A stretch of 28,719 nucleotides of DNA from SM23-32 sp964434535 (GTDB lineage: Bacteria; Planctomycetota; Brocadiia; SM23-32). The stretch lies in contig CAYSWA010000027.1 in assembly GCA_964434535.1 (NCBI GenBank), positions 1 through 28,719 on the forward strand. The letters run 5' to 3'. Numbering within the stretch: the first letter of the stretch is position 1; each line of letters starts with the position of its first letter. This document shows positions 21,695 through 28,719 of this stretch, piece after piece. The position numbers and the translations under genes are program-made. Below the pieces are notes generated by a model. That model was given only the letters and a program-made list of their open reading frames with translations. It was not told the origin of the DNA and made no database searches.

Positions 21695-23354
21695 AGAGCT
21701 GTACATGCAGGAACTGCTGAGCTTCGGCGACGGGGCCCCCGGCACGCGGGACAAGCTCCGCATCCTGCAGGAACTCCGACAGCGGGCTGGCGAGGAGGCG
21801 CTCGGCGTGGACCTGCATCTGCTGGCCTGCCTGGAGAAGATGCACAGGGGGCTGGTGGAGGCCCGCGAGCGGCAGGGCGAGCTCAAGGCCGTGCTGGAGA
21901 AGCTCTCCGCCGACCCCTGGTACCCCGCCGTGTTCCTGGACGGCGTGGCCATGGAAGACGGGCCCCGGGCGCTGGTGGCGTGCAACGGTTCCCGGCGCGT
22001 CGTCGGCCTGGCCGAAGGGGTCGAGGCCGACTCCCTGAGCCCCGGAGACGAGGTGCTCCTGGGCCAGGGACAGAACGTGGTGATGATGCGCTCGCTCTAC
22101 GGGCTGGAGCGCTTCGGCGAGACGGCCACCTTCGAGCGCCTCACGCCCGACGGCCGCCTGGTGCTGAAGTGGCGCGACGAGGACGTGGTCGTCGAGGCCG
22201 CGGCGGCACTGCGCGGGGCCGACCTGAGCCGGGGCGACCTGCTGCGATGGGACCGGTATGCCTGGATGGCCTTCGAGAAGCTGGAACGCCCGGACGGACG
22301 CCACCACTTCCTGGAGGAGACCCCCGACGTCGGCCCCGAGTCCGTGGGCGGCCAGGCCGAGGCCCTCGGGCGCCTGCTCGATGCATTGACCGCCGCACTC
22401 GTCGCACCCGACAAGGCGCGCAGCTACCGCCTCAAGCCGCAGAGGTCCATCCTTATGTGGGGACCTCCGGGCTGCGGCAAGACGCTGATGGCGCGCGTGG
22501 CCGCCGCCGAGGTGGCGAGGCTGAGCAAGCAGCAGTGCCGTTTCGCCGTCGTGAAGCCCGCCGAATGGGAGAACCCCTACGTGGGCGCCACGCAGCAGAA
22601 CATCCGCAACTGCTTCGCCGCCCTGGCCGAGGCCGCCGAAGACGGCTTCGTCGTGCTGTTCATGGACGAGATAGAGGCGGTCGGCCGCATACGGGGCGGC
22701 CTCGGCACGCACCATTCGGACAAGTTCCTGGCCGCGCTGCTGGCCGAGCTGGACGGCTTCAGGCAGCGCAAGGGCGTCGCCGTCATCGCCGCCAGCAACC
22801 GCAAGGACCTCATCGACCCGGCGCTTCTGGAGAGGATCTCCGACATGGACCTCCACGTGGGCCGGCCGGACATGCGCGGCGCCCGCGCCATTCTGCATAT
22901 CCACATGCCCGACGCCGTCCCCTACAGCCCAAACGGCAAGGCGGCTGAGGAGACGCGCCGGGAGATGATCGAGGCGGCCGTCTCCCGGCTCTACAGCCCC
23001 AACGCCGACAACGAGCTCTGCCTGCTGCGGTTCCGCGACAGCACGCAGCGGCGCGTGGCTGCCCGCGAGCTGGTCAGCGGCCGACTGCTGGAACAGGTGA
23101 GCACCGACGCCCGCCACCGCGCCTGCCTGCGCGACATAAGGACGGGCGAGGAGGGCGTCCGCCTCGAGGACATGGAGTCCGCCCTGGACTGCGCGATGGA
23201 GCGGCTCGCCTCCGCCCTCACCGTGCGCAACGTCCACGCCTACCTCACCCAACTGCCCCACGACGTGGACGTGGTGGCGGTGGAGCCGATCGAGCGCAAA
23301 GTGAAGCGGCCCCACCGTTACCTCAACCTCAGGCCCGCCGACGAGGAGGCTTGA
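21681..23354 (+). CDS. ARC/Mpa-like proteasomal AAA ATPase
   Basis: A 557-residue AAA protein. Residues ~20-78 are charged helix (likely coiled coil) and residues ~80-215 look like two OB-type subdomains (GSRRVVGLAEGVEADSLSPG, DEVLLGQGQNVV), the N-terminal layout of ARC/Mpa ATPases that recognise Pup-tagged proteins. The AAA module has Walker A GPPGCGKT at 261-268, pore-loop residues YVG at 300-302, Walker B VLFMDE at 325-330 and sensor-1 region AASNRKD at 370-376. The region corresponding to the usual PGR arginine finger is altered (LLERISDMD). The C-terminus ends RPADEEA, not the GQYL/HbYX tail that docks Mpa on the 20S core; an HRYL sequence occurs 10 residues earlier. It likely unfolds proteins tagged by one or both local modifiers. 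It overlaps the JAMM gene and ends one base before the Dop-like gene. Confidence 0.88.
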   Translation: MRNDEELYMQELLSFGDGAPGTRDKLRILQELRQRAGEEALGVDLHLLACLEKMHRGLVEARERQGELKAVLEKLSADPWYPAVFLDGVAMEDGPRALVACNGSRRVVGLAEGVEADSLSPGDEVLLGQGQNVVMMRSLYGLERFGETATFERLTPDGRLVLKWRDEDVVVEAAAALRGADLSRGDLLRWDRYAWMAFEKLERPDGRHHFLEETPDVGPESVGGQAEALGRLLDALTAALVAPDKARSYRLKPQRSILMWGPPGCGKTLMARVAAAEVARLSKQQCRFAVVKPAEWENPYVGATQQNIRNCFAALAEAAEDGFVVLFMDEIEAVGRIRGGLGTHHSDKFLAALLAELDGFRQRKGVAVIAASNRKDLIDPALLERISDMDLHVGRPDMRGARAILHIHMPDAVPYSPNGKAAEETRREMIEAAVSRLYSPNADNELCLLRFRDSTQRRVAARELVSGRLLEQVSTDARHRACLRDIRTGEEGVRLEDMESALDCAMERLASALTVRNVHAYLTQLPHDVDVVAVEPIERKVKRPHRYLNLRPADEEA

Positions 23355-23355
23355 C

Positions 23356-25101
23356 GTGGGAGACCGGAAGAGACAGAAGCCCTCGGCCGCCCCCGAGGTG
23401 CTGCCCAAGCTCTGCGGGGCCGACATCGAGCTGGGCAACTTCGTCCTCGGCGTCGACGCCCCCGCCGGCACCTGTGGTCGGGCGGCCAGGGCGCTGCTCC
23501 GGCACATCCCCGGCGTGCCGTCGCGCCCCGCCGGCCAGAGCCGGCCCTGGAACGAGGAGGCGCTGGCCGGGTCCCGAAGCGCGGTTGCCTACGACCCCCA
23601 GGACCATGACCGGCGGTTCCTCCCCGCCAACGGCGGCTGCGCCTACATAGACCTGGACCACCTGGAACTCTGCCTGCCCGAAGTGCTCAGCGCCTATGAC
23701 CACGTGGCGGCCTGGCATGCCATGCTGCGCATCGCCCGGCGGGCACAGCGCGAGGCCAATGGGGAGCTCCCCGACGGCCAGGCCATCCAGGTGCTGGTCA
23801 ACAACAGTGACGGCCTGGGCAACAGTTACGGCAGCCACCTGGACTTCCTGATCACCCGGCGCTGCTTCGACAACATCTTCAGTCGCAAGCTCCACCACTT
23901 GCTGTTCCTGGCCACCTACTTGGCGAGTTGTGTGGTAACGACCGGCGCGGGCAAGGTCGGCAGCGAGAACGGGCGTACCTGGGTCCCCTTTCAGCTCTCC
24001 CAGCGGGCGGACTTCTTCGAGACCCTCACCGGGATCCAGACGACGTTCAACCGTCCCATCGTCAACAGCCGCGACGAGTGCCTCTGCGGATCCCGTTGGG
24101 GTCCGGCGCCGGGCTCGCCCGCCCGGCACATGGCCCGGCTGCACGTGATCTTCTTCGACAACACGCTCTGCCACGTCTCCAGCCTTCTCAAGGTGGGAGT
24201 CACGCAGATAGTGCTCGCCATGCTGGAGCGGGAACGCGTGCCCCGGCTCATCCTGGACGATCCCGTCGCCGCGCTGACGCAGTGGAGCCACGACCCGAAG
24301 CTTCAGGCCAGGGCCGCCCTGGTGTCGGGGGGAGCCTACACGGCGCTCGAGGTGCAGGAGGCGGTGCTGGAGGAAGCGGCGGCGTTCGTTGAGGCGGGCC
24401 ACGCGGACGGGGTGGTCCCGCGGGCCCGCGACATCATCAAGTGCTGGGGCGAGACGCTCGATTGCCTGAGGCGGCGCGATCTGGCGGCTCTCGCCTCCCG
24501 GCTGGATTGGGCTCTCAAGCTCCATGCCATCCGGCGGGCCGTCGCCCGGAGGGGCATCTCCTGGGGCTCGTTCGAAGCCAAGCACCTCGACCAGGTCTAC
24601 GGCAGCCTCGATCCGCATGAGGGCCTCTACTGGGCCCATGACCGCGCCGGGCTCGTCGAGAAGGTCGTCCCCGAGGCCCGCATCGAGGCGCTGACCGAAC
24701 AGCCGCCCGAAGACACGCGGGCCTGGCTGCGGGCGCATCTGCTGCGCCGCATCGGCGCCGCGGCGGTCAAGCAGGTTGACTGGCACCGAATGCAGCTTGG
24801 CGCCGTGCGCTCCCGAGGGGGCCGCCACCGAGGCCACTGTGTGGTCACGATACCCATGGAGAACCCGCTCGGGCAGACCCGCCGGGAGTGCGAAGACGCG
24901 CTGGCCCGCGCGTCCGGTCTGAAAGACCTGATCGCAAGCCTGGACGGCGAGGTAGAGGGGCGTTCGACTCGGCACCAGCGGCAGACGGCCGGGAGCGCCG
25001 GGCCGAGCCAGCGCCTGCTGGCGGCACCCGAGCGGCCCTGGGTCGCGGGCACCGGTTCCAGCTCGCCGAGAGACGGCCACTCCAACAGCGATCTGCACTA
25101 A
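23356..25101 (+). CDS. Divergent Dop/PafA-like carboxylate-amine ligase-fold enzyme
   Basis: The GTG at 23356 is preceded by GAGGAGG and lies one base after the ATPase stop, giving 581 residues. The Dop/PafA family is recognisable. GADIELGN at 21-28 stands where the family has GIETEYG, with E25 as a metal/ATP ligand. YIDLDHLELCLPE at 97-109 matches the catalytic Y-x-D-xx-H-x-E-xx-PE strand, with D99 the presumed catalytic aspartate. VNNSDGLGNSYGSHLDFL at 148-165 matches the N-N-x-D...SYG-x-H loop, and SLLKVGVTQIVLAML follows. The C-terminal ~80 residues are low-complexity and polar. Dop deamidates the C-terminal Gln of Pup and removes Pup from targets, whereas PafA ligates it. With GGQ on the neighbouring modifier a deamidase is needed, and this divergent copy is the better candidate, though which paralogue does what is not proven. 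Confidence 0.85.
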   Translation: MGDRKRQKPSAAPEVLPKLCGADIELGNFVLGVDAPAGTCGRAARALLRHIPGVPSRPAGQSRPWNEEALAGSRSAVAYDPQDHDRRFLPANGGCAYIDLDHLELCLPEVLSAYDHVAAWHAMLRIARRAQREANGELPDGQAIQVLVNNSDGLGNSYGSHLDFLITRRCFDNIFSRKLHHLLFLATYLASCVVTTGAGKVGSENGRTWVPFQLSQRADFFETLTGIQTTFNRPIVNSRDECLCGSRWGPAPGSPARHMARLHVIFFDNTLCHVSSLLKVGVTQIVLAMLERERVPRLILDDPVAALTQWSHDPKLQARAALVSGGAYTALEVQEAVLEEAAAFVEAGHADGVVPRARDIIKCWGETLDCLRRRDLAALASRLDWALKLHAIRRAVARRGISWGSFEAKHLDQVYGSLDPHEGLYWAHDRAGLVEKVVPEARIEALTEQPPEDTRAWLRAHLLRRIGAAAVKQVDWHRMQLGAVRSRGGRHRGHCVVTIPMENPLGQTRRECEDALARASGLKDLIASLDGEVEGRSTRHQRQTAGSAGPSQRLLAAPERPWVAGTGSSSPRDGHSNSDLH

Positions 25102-25114
25102 CGAGGGCAGGACG

Positions 25115-25312
25115 ATGCGTGAACGGATGAGAAGGCGCGAAGACGACCGGGACGACGACGACGGCCCTGACAGCGGCGCCGAAGGCGAACTCGAGTCGCT
25201 GCGAAGCGCCGGGGAGGGCTTCCTCGCGGCGGCCGACCAAGCCATCGACCGTGCTTTGTCCGCGAACAGCCGCGAGTTCTTGCTTGCCAGCCGGCAGCAA
25301 GGAGGCCAGTGA
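25115..25312 (+). CDS. Pup/UBact-like protein modifier
   Basis: This 65-residue protein starts at the ATG at 25115, with GAGGGCAGG upstream. It begins with a charged, low-complexity segment (RRREDDRDDDDG), as in Pup, and continues with a helical part, FLAAADQAIDRALSAN, then SREFLLASRQQGGQ. This tracks the C-terminal half of mycobacterial Pup, which also ends in GGQ, and the UBact family described from several Gram-negative phyla. The terminal Gln must be deamidated to Glu before ligation. The protein contains no lysine at all, so it cannot be modified on itself and linear chains through lysine are excluded. It sits between the two PafA/Dop-like genes, 13 bases after one and three before the other, the arrangement expected for a pupylation locus. 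Confidence 0.93.
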   Translation: MRERMRRREDDRDDDDGPDSGAEGELESLRSAGEGFLAAADQAIDRALSANSREFLLASRQQGGQ

Positions 25313-25315
25313 CGC

Positions 25316-26956
25316 GTGGAACGCTTGTTCGGACTGGAGACGGAATACGCGCTGACCGTGCTCGACAGGCATGGACATGCGCTGGACCGCAGGGACTGGG
25401 CCTCACGCATGGTGGCCCTCGCCTGCCGGGGATTCCGCTGCCTGAAGTCGCACAGGGGCTCGGGCGTGTTCATGGAGAACGGGGCGCGGCTGTACGTGGA
25501 CACGGGGGGCCACCCGGAGTTTGCGACACCCGAGTGCTCGGGTCCCTGGCAGCTGGTCAGCCATGCCATCGCCGGGGACAGGATCCTCGCCCGCCTGGCG
25601 GGCGCGCTCGAAACCGACGGCAGCGGGAAGAGGGTCCTGATCCACAAGGCGAACGTGGACTACGTCAGCGGCAACACCTGGGGCTGCCACGAGTCCTATC
25701 TGCACCGGGCCGACCCCGACCGGCTACGCCTCGACCTGGTGCCGCACCTCGTCTCGCGCGTCTGCTACTGCGGCGCCGGGGGCATGACGCCACACGGGCC
25801 TGCCTGGGGGTTCGTCCTCTCCCCCCGGGCATTCTGGTTCCAGCGGGTTGTCTCCAGCGACAGCACCCATCACAGGGGCATCTACCACACGAAGAACGAA
25901 TCGCTCAGCCGCCCCGGCCTCAACCGCCTCCATGTCCTGGTCGGCGACAGCCTCTGCTCGCAGACCAGCATCTTCCTCAAGATCGCCGCGACAGGGCTGG
26001 TGGTCGCGATGGCCGAGGCAGGCGTCGGCCCCGGCAGGCAGGTGCAGCTCCGCTTCCCTGTGCGGGCGTTGCACGCCTTCGCCGGCGACCCCACATGCGC
26101 GGCGACCACGTCCGACGAAGGCGGCAACGCGATCAGCGCCATCGCGGTCCAGCGCCACTACCTCCGACAGGCGGAGCGGTGCGCTGGAGAGCCCTTCATG
26201 CCCCCCTGGACGGAGGATGCCTGCGCCATCTGGCGTCGGACGCTCGACGCCCTGGAAGCCGACCCCCGCTCCATGGAGCGGACGCTCGACTGGGCCATCA
26301 AGAGGCGCCTCTTCGAGCGGCACGCCGCGCGGCGAGGCTGGACTGCCGGCGGGCTCAGCGGCTGGTCGGAGGTCGTCACCAGGGCCGACGCCGCACTGCG
26401 CTCGCGTGACCTTCAGCCGACGCCCGAAGCCGTCCTGGAGATGCTGAGCCCACAGACGCCGCCCGATCCCCTGGCCGCCGTGTTGAGGCGACAGGCGGAG
26501 GCGATGGGGCTGTCCTGGCGCGACGCCGCCGCGTTCTTCGAACTGCGGGACGAGCTCCGGGAGATCGACCTGCGCTTCTCCCAGTTGGGGCCGCAGGGGC
26601 TCTTCGAGTCACTCGACGGCCCTCCCGGCCTGCTCGACCATCGGCTCGTCGGCCGGCAGGACGTGGAACGGGCCGTGCACACGCCGCCGGCTCTCGGCCG
26701 CGCGAAGCTGCGGGGCGAGTGCGTGCGCCGCTTCGCATCCCGCGCGTCCCGCTATGCCTGCGACTGGGACGTGGTGTGGGACCTGGAGGGGAGCCGGATG
26801 CTCGACCTCAGCGACCCCTTCACCCAGCGTGAGGAATGGACGGAGACCGAGAAGGGCTCCGCCGCCGAGTCCACGCCCGAGTCCCTGCTCCGCATGCTCA
26901 ACGCGAGGCTCAGGTGCTCCCGGCGCGGCCAGGCCGCTGCGGAGCGGGGAGGGTGA
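25316..26956 (+). CDS. PafA-like modifier ligase
   Basis: The GTG at 25316, preceded by GGAGG and three bases after the Pup-like stop, gives 546 residues. The N-terminus MERLFGLETEYALTV is the standard PafA/Dop opening, with E8 and E10 for ATP/Mg binding. ENGARLYVDTGGHPEFATPE at 54-73 carries the presumed catalytic D62 plus H66 and E68. IHKANVDYVSGNTWGCHESYL at 109-129 is the conserved N-x-D...G-x-HE loop. The family catalyses ATP-dependent formation of gamma-glutamyl phosphate and transfer to substrate lysines (PafA), or deamidation and depupylation (Dop). This copy is closer to the canonical family than the one upstream, so ligase is the more likely role. Length is slightly above typical PafA (~480-490). 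The next gene starts one base after its stop. Confidence 0.9.
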   Translation: MERLFGLETEYALTVLDRHGHALDRRDWASRMVALACRGFRCLKSHRGSGVFMENGARLYVDTGGHPEFATPECSGPWQLVSHAIAGDRILARLAGALETDGSGKRVLIHKANVDYVSGNTWGCHESYLHRADPDRLRLDLVPHLVSRVCYCGAGGMTPHGPAWGFVLSPRAFWFQRVVSSDSTHHRGIYHTKNESLSRPGLNRLHVLVGDSLCSQTSIFLKIAATGLVVAMAEAGVGPGRQVQLRFPVRALHAFAGDPTCAATTSDEGGNAISAIAVQRHYLRQAERCAGEPFMPPWTEDACAIWRRTLDALEADPRSMERTLDWAIKRRLFERHAARRGWTAGGLSGWSEVVTRADAALRSRDLQPTPEAVLEMLSPQTPPDPLAAVLRRQAEAMGLSWRDAAAFFELRDELREIDLRFSQLGPQGLFESLDGPPGLLDHRLVGRQDVERAVHTPPALGRAKLRGECVRRFASRASRYACDWDVVWDLEGSRMLDLSDPFTQREEWTETEKGSAAESTPESLLRMLNARLRCSRRGQAAAERGG

Positions 26957-26957
26957 A

Positions 26958-28121
26958 GTGCTGACGCTGGGGCGAGAGCTGGCCGAGGAGTTGGCCCGGG
27001 CCCGGGTCCAGATCCAGGTAACGGACGCCGACACGGCGCTGTTCAAGGGCGTGCCGACAGGGGCGCCGGGCTTCAGCAAGCCGCGCACGAACATGCTCGT
27101 CAAGCGCGCCCGCCGCGGGCTGCCCTTCCTGGTCTGCGTGGACGACGACCTGTCCTATCGGGGCGGGTGCCCCGAGTTGGCCCGAGCCTTTGCCTCCGGG
27201 GCCGTCCAGCAGGGCTGGCGCGTCATCACCACCGGCCCCCGCAGCGCGGGCGACTTCGAGGCGGCCGTCGAGCGCGGCCTCAACGCCGTGGGGTTCAACG
27301 GCCGCGAGGCCGACCTCGAGCCGCCGCGCCGGGCTGCCGCTGACCGGCCGCCGCTGAAAGCCTTCGGCACGGACCTCAGCGGTGCCCTGCCCAGGGGAGA
27401 GGGCCAGCCAACCGTCGGGCGCGAAGAGGAGTGCCGCCAGGTGCTCGCCTGTGTGTTGCGCTGGTCGCAGTCCCGACTGGCCCTCGTGCTCGGCCCGTCG
27501 GGAGTGGGCAAGTCGAACCTGCTCTGGCAGGTCGCCCGCCAGCTCGCGACGCGGCAACCGGACGCCCGGCTGGTGTCCGTAGACCTGGACGAGGTCATGG
27601 CCGGCACGCTCTTCGACTCGGAGCGCGAGAGCCTGCTCGCGTCGCTCCTGCAGGAAGCGGCGGCGCGCGAGGGCACCGTGCTCGCCCTCGAACACATCGA
27701 GACGGCGCTGGTGCACCTGCCCCGTGGGCCGTCCTTGCTGGCCGGGGCGCTGGACCGTGGTGGCCGGCTCATTGGCACGGCGTTGCCGGATCGTGTCCAA
27801 TCGCTCGCGGCCCGCACGCTGGCGCGTCGCATCCAGGTGGTGCCGGTTCCTGAATGCACTTCGGAAGAGGCCCTGGCGATCCTGACCGCGCTGCGTCCCC
27901 GACTGGCGGAGCACCACGGCGTGGGCGTGCCCGAGGGACTGCTGGCGGCGGTCGTGCGCTCGGCACCAATGGCGGCCGGCTGCCTGCCGGCCAGGGCCAT
28001 CGCGGTGCTGGACGAGGCCGCCTCGCGAGCCGCCCTTGCCGGCGCCGGCGAAGTGAGCGGCGACGACGTCGTTGCGGCGGGCCTCGCCGTCGCGGCGGGA
28101 ATCGCTGAGCCAGCTCCATAG
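26958..28121 (+). CDS. ClpA/B-D1-like AAA protein with degenerate Walker B
   Basis: The GTG at 26958, one base after the PafA-like stop and with GGGGAGGG in front, gives 387 residues; the same frame is open far upstream but inside the ligase gene. Residues 1-~130 are unassigned, with VDDDLSYRGG near 58 and a strand-helix pattern. Residues ~155-375 follow the first AAA module of ClpA/ClpB: TVGREEECRQVLACVLR, Walker A GPSGVGKS at 178-185, SVDLDEVMAGTLFDSERESL, then ARRIQVVPVPECTSEEALAIL, HHGVGV and LPARAIAVLDEAASRA. Walker B reads VLALEHIET where ClpA/B have FIDEIHT, so the usual Asp-Glu pair is replaced by Glu-His and hydrolysis may be weak. There is no second AAA module, N-domain repeat or ClpP loop. 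It may be a scaffold, regulator or partner unfoldase of the modifier system. Confidence 0.72.
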   Translation: MLTLGRELAEELARARVQIQVTDADTALFKGVPTGAPGFSKPRTNMLVKRARRGLPFLVCVDDDLSYRGGCPELARAFASGAVQQGWRVITTGPRSAGDFEAAVERGLNAVGFNGREADLEPPRRAAADRPPLKAFGTDLSGALPRGEGQPTVGREEECRQVLACVLRWSQSRLALVLGPSGVGKSNLLWQVARQLATRQPDARLVSVDLDEVMAGTLFDSERESLLASLLQEAAAREGTVLALEHIETALVHLPRGPSLLAGALDRGGRLIGTALPDRVQSLAARTLARRIQVVPVPECTSEEALAILTALRPRLAEHHGVGVPEGLLAAVVRSAPMAAGCLPARAIAVLDEAASRAALAGAGEVSGDDVVAAGLAVAAGIAEPAP

Positions 28122-28133
28122 GAAGAAGTACGG

Positions 28134-28628
28134 ATGGCAGCCTCGCCGCGGCGCAGCAGGTCGACGCTACTGCACCTGGGCGGCAGCCCGCTGCTCATTC
28201 AACAGTACGAGGACGCCCTGACCGCCATCGAGGCGGGCGACTTCGCCGGCGCCTACGAGGTCCTTGGGCCGCTCAGCGAGTGGCATCCCGACGAACCCTT
28301 CGTGATGCTGCGCAGGGCCGACTGCCTGGCCCACGTCACGCTCGGCCAGTCCGAGCCGGTCGGCGAGACCGGTGATCCCGAGGTCGAGGCGCTCGAGCTG
28401 CTCGACCGCCTGATCGAGACCGACACCTATCATCCCCTGCTCGCCCGGCGCCCCGCCGGGGACTGCCCCCTCGCAGCGCCGGCTATCTTTGCATCCGGCG
28501 GATGGAGTCCAGTAACGCGCCCGTCTGCTCGGCGAGGGAGCTGTAGCCGTGCTCGGTGGCCAGCCGGTGCGCCTCCTCGGCCAGCGGCAGGGCCTGCTCG
28601 GGCCGGCCCATCTCCCTGCCCAGCATGA
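28134..28628 (+). CDS. Short TPR-like protein, 3' end probably disrupted
   Basis: The ATG at 28134 has AGGAAGAAG upstream and lies 12 bases after the ClpA/B-like gene, so it is the last operon member. The first ~105 of 164 residues look real: a basic start, then helical hairpins YEDALTAIEAGDFAGAYEVL, WHPDEPFVMLRRADCLAHV and LELLDRLIETDTYHPLL, which resemble TPR units. After that the frame enters a GC-rich hairpin at 28444-28460 and continues as Pro/Arg/Ser/Ala-rich sequence antisense to the converging TPR gene, with no domain character. The natural end has probably been lost by rearrangement or a frameshift near 28440. A missing downstream part might have carried more TPRs. Confidence 0.55.
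   Translation: MAASPRRSRSTLLHLGGSPLLIQQYEDALTAIEAGDFAGAYEVLGPLSEWHPDEPFVMLRRADCLAHVTLGQSEPVGETGDPEVEALELLDRLIETDTYHPLLARRPAGDCPLAAPAIFASGGWSPVTRPSARRGSCSRARWPAGAPPRPAAGPARAGPSPCPA
28444..28460. terminator. GC-rich hairpin at the end of the operon
   Basis: CCCGGCG-CCC-CGCCGGG is a perfect 7-bp stem with a three-base loop, located where the last operon gene stops looking like coding sequence and 22 bases past the stop of the converging minus-strand gene. There is no T-run on either strand. It could serve as a bidirectional 3'-end structure. Confidence 0.35.
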
Positions 28629-28719
28629 GGGCCTGGTTCGCCAGCGAACGCGCGAGACTCTCGGGCAGGCCGAGCTCCCGGCAGATGCGCTCCTGCTCCT
28701 GCAAGAGCCGCATCGCCCC
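28483..28719 (-). CDS. TPR-repeat protein, C-terminal part, truncated by the window edge
   Basis: Seventy-eight complete codons are visible and the frame stays open to the last base of the window, so the 5' end lies outside. The sequence has the A-L-x-L-LQEQERICRELG / LARSLANQALMLG / ALPLAEEAHRLATEHG pattern of long tetratricopeptide proteins that repeat this 40-50-residue unit many times. In other genomes such arrays are fused to NB-ARC/NACHT, CHAT or TIR domains in sensor proteins, but that part cannot be seen here. It converges on the modifier operon, and its stop at 28483 lies inside the nominal frame of the operon's last gene. Confidence 0.8.
   Translation of the reverse strand, partial: GAMRLLQEQERICRELGLPESLARSLANQALMLGREMGRPEQALPLAEEAHRLATEHGYSSLAEQTGALLDSIRRMQR

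Noticed and set aside
23283..23354. HbYX/QYL proteasome-docking tail on the ARC-like ATPase.
   Set aside because: HRYL is present but ten residues before the end; the motif must be terminal.
21660..25647. Long minus-strand open frames (615 and 772 codons) across the ATPase and Dop-like genes.
   Set aside because: They lie opposite well-supported conserved genes and show no motifs or ribosome sites.
26754..26957. Upstream start for the ClpA/B-like gene.
   Set aside because: This part is antiphase to the conserved C-terminus of the PafA-like ligase. GTG at 26958 has a good ribosome site one base after its stop.
1..28719. CRISPR arrays, tRNA, rRNA, insertion sequences and attachment sites.
   Set aside because: Reading both strands showed no regularly spaced repeats, tRNA TPsiC-like elements, transposase motifs or terminal inverted repeats. 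A dedicated scan could still find weak cases.

Overview
The window is GC-rich bacterial chromosome with dense coding, many GTG/TTG starts and clear Shine-Dalgarno sequences. No rRNA, tRNA, CRISPR or transposase was seen. The best lineage guess, from gene content only, is Planctomycetota or a neighbouring phylum known only from environmental genomes. The clues are a Pup/UBact-type modifier with two divergent PafA/Dop-like enzymes, and a small protein with an NAQGP/QQHSL/DRYLAS pattern that I associate with planctomycetes. This assignment is tentative.

Region 1 (149-8901, minus strand) is a signalling or conflict island. In transcription order it holds a TIR protein, a small unknown protein, a RelA/SpoT-TPR-SLOG-RyR fusion, a two-TM TrkA/RCK protein with a C-terminal RyR domain, a degenerate glycosyltransferase-like protein, and a membrane protein with a possible TIR-like soluble domain. 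The last four genes are tightly spaced. A lone secreted protein of unknown function (9058-9933, plus) follows.

Region 2 (9985-14807, minus strand) holds three things. The first is a small protein behind a structured leader with an intrinsic terminator. The second is a fluoride-resistance cassette: crcB/fluC under a fluoride riboswitch, a DUF190 gene and an unknown helical protein. The third is a second conflict pair, a Nudix-like/TIR fusion and a DUF4062-NTPase protein. The NTPase is truncated, and its reading frame runs through the crcB promoter and into the fluoride riboswitch.

Region 3 (15061-28628, plus strand) is the centrepiece. A Nudix hydrolase and a sigma-54 activator with a degenerate receiver domain precede a 12-gene array that starts behind a well-formed -24/-12 promoter (17172-17187), with a palindrome and repeated half-site 100-170 bases upstream. 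The array encodes, in order: an FHA-like/RING protein (candidate E3), a ThiF-type E1, an E2, a CesT/YbjN-like protein, a ubiquitin-like beta-grasp protein, a JAMM/JAB peptidase, an ARC/Mpa-like AAA ATPase, a divergent Dop/PafA-like enzyme, a 65-residue Pup/UBact-like modifier ending in GGQ, a canonical PafA/Dop-like ligase, a ClpA/B-D1-like ATPase and a short TPR-like protein. Most junctions overlap or are separated by fewer than 15 bases. A complete E1-E2-E3-Ubl-JAMM set and a complete pupylation-type set therefore appear to share one sigma-54-controlled operon. No 20S core or ClpP gene is in the window. The right edge holds the 3' end of a TPR gene on the minus strand, converging on and overlapping the operon's last gene.

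Functions are inferred from motifs read by eye. No database search or structure prediction was possible.
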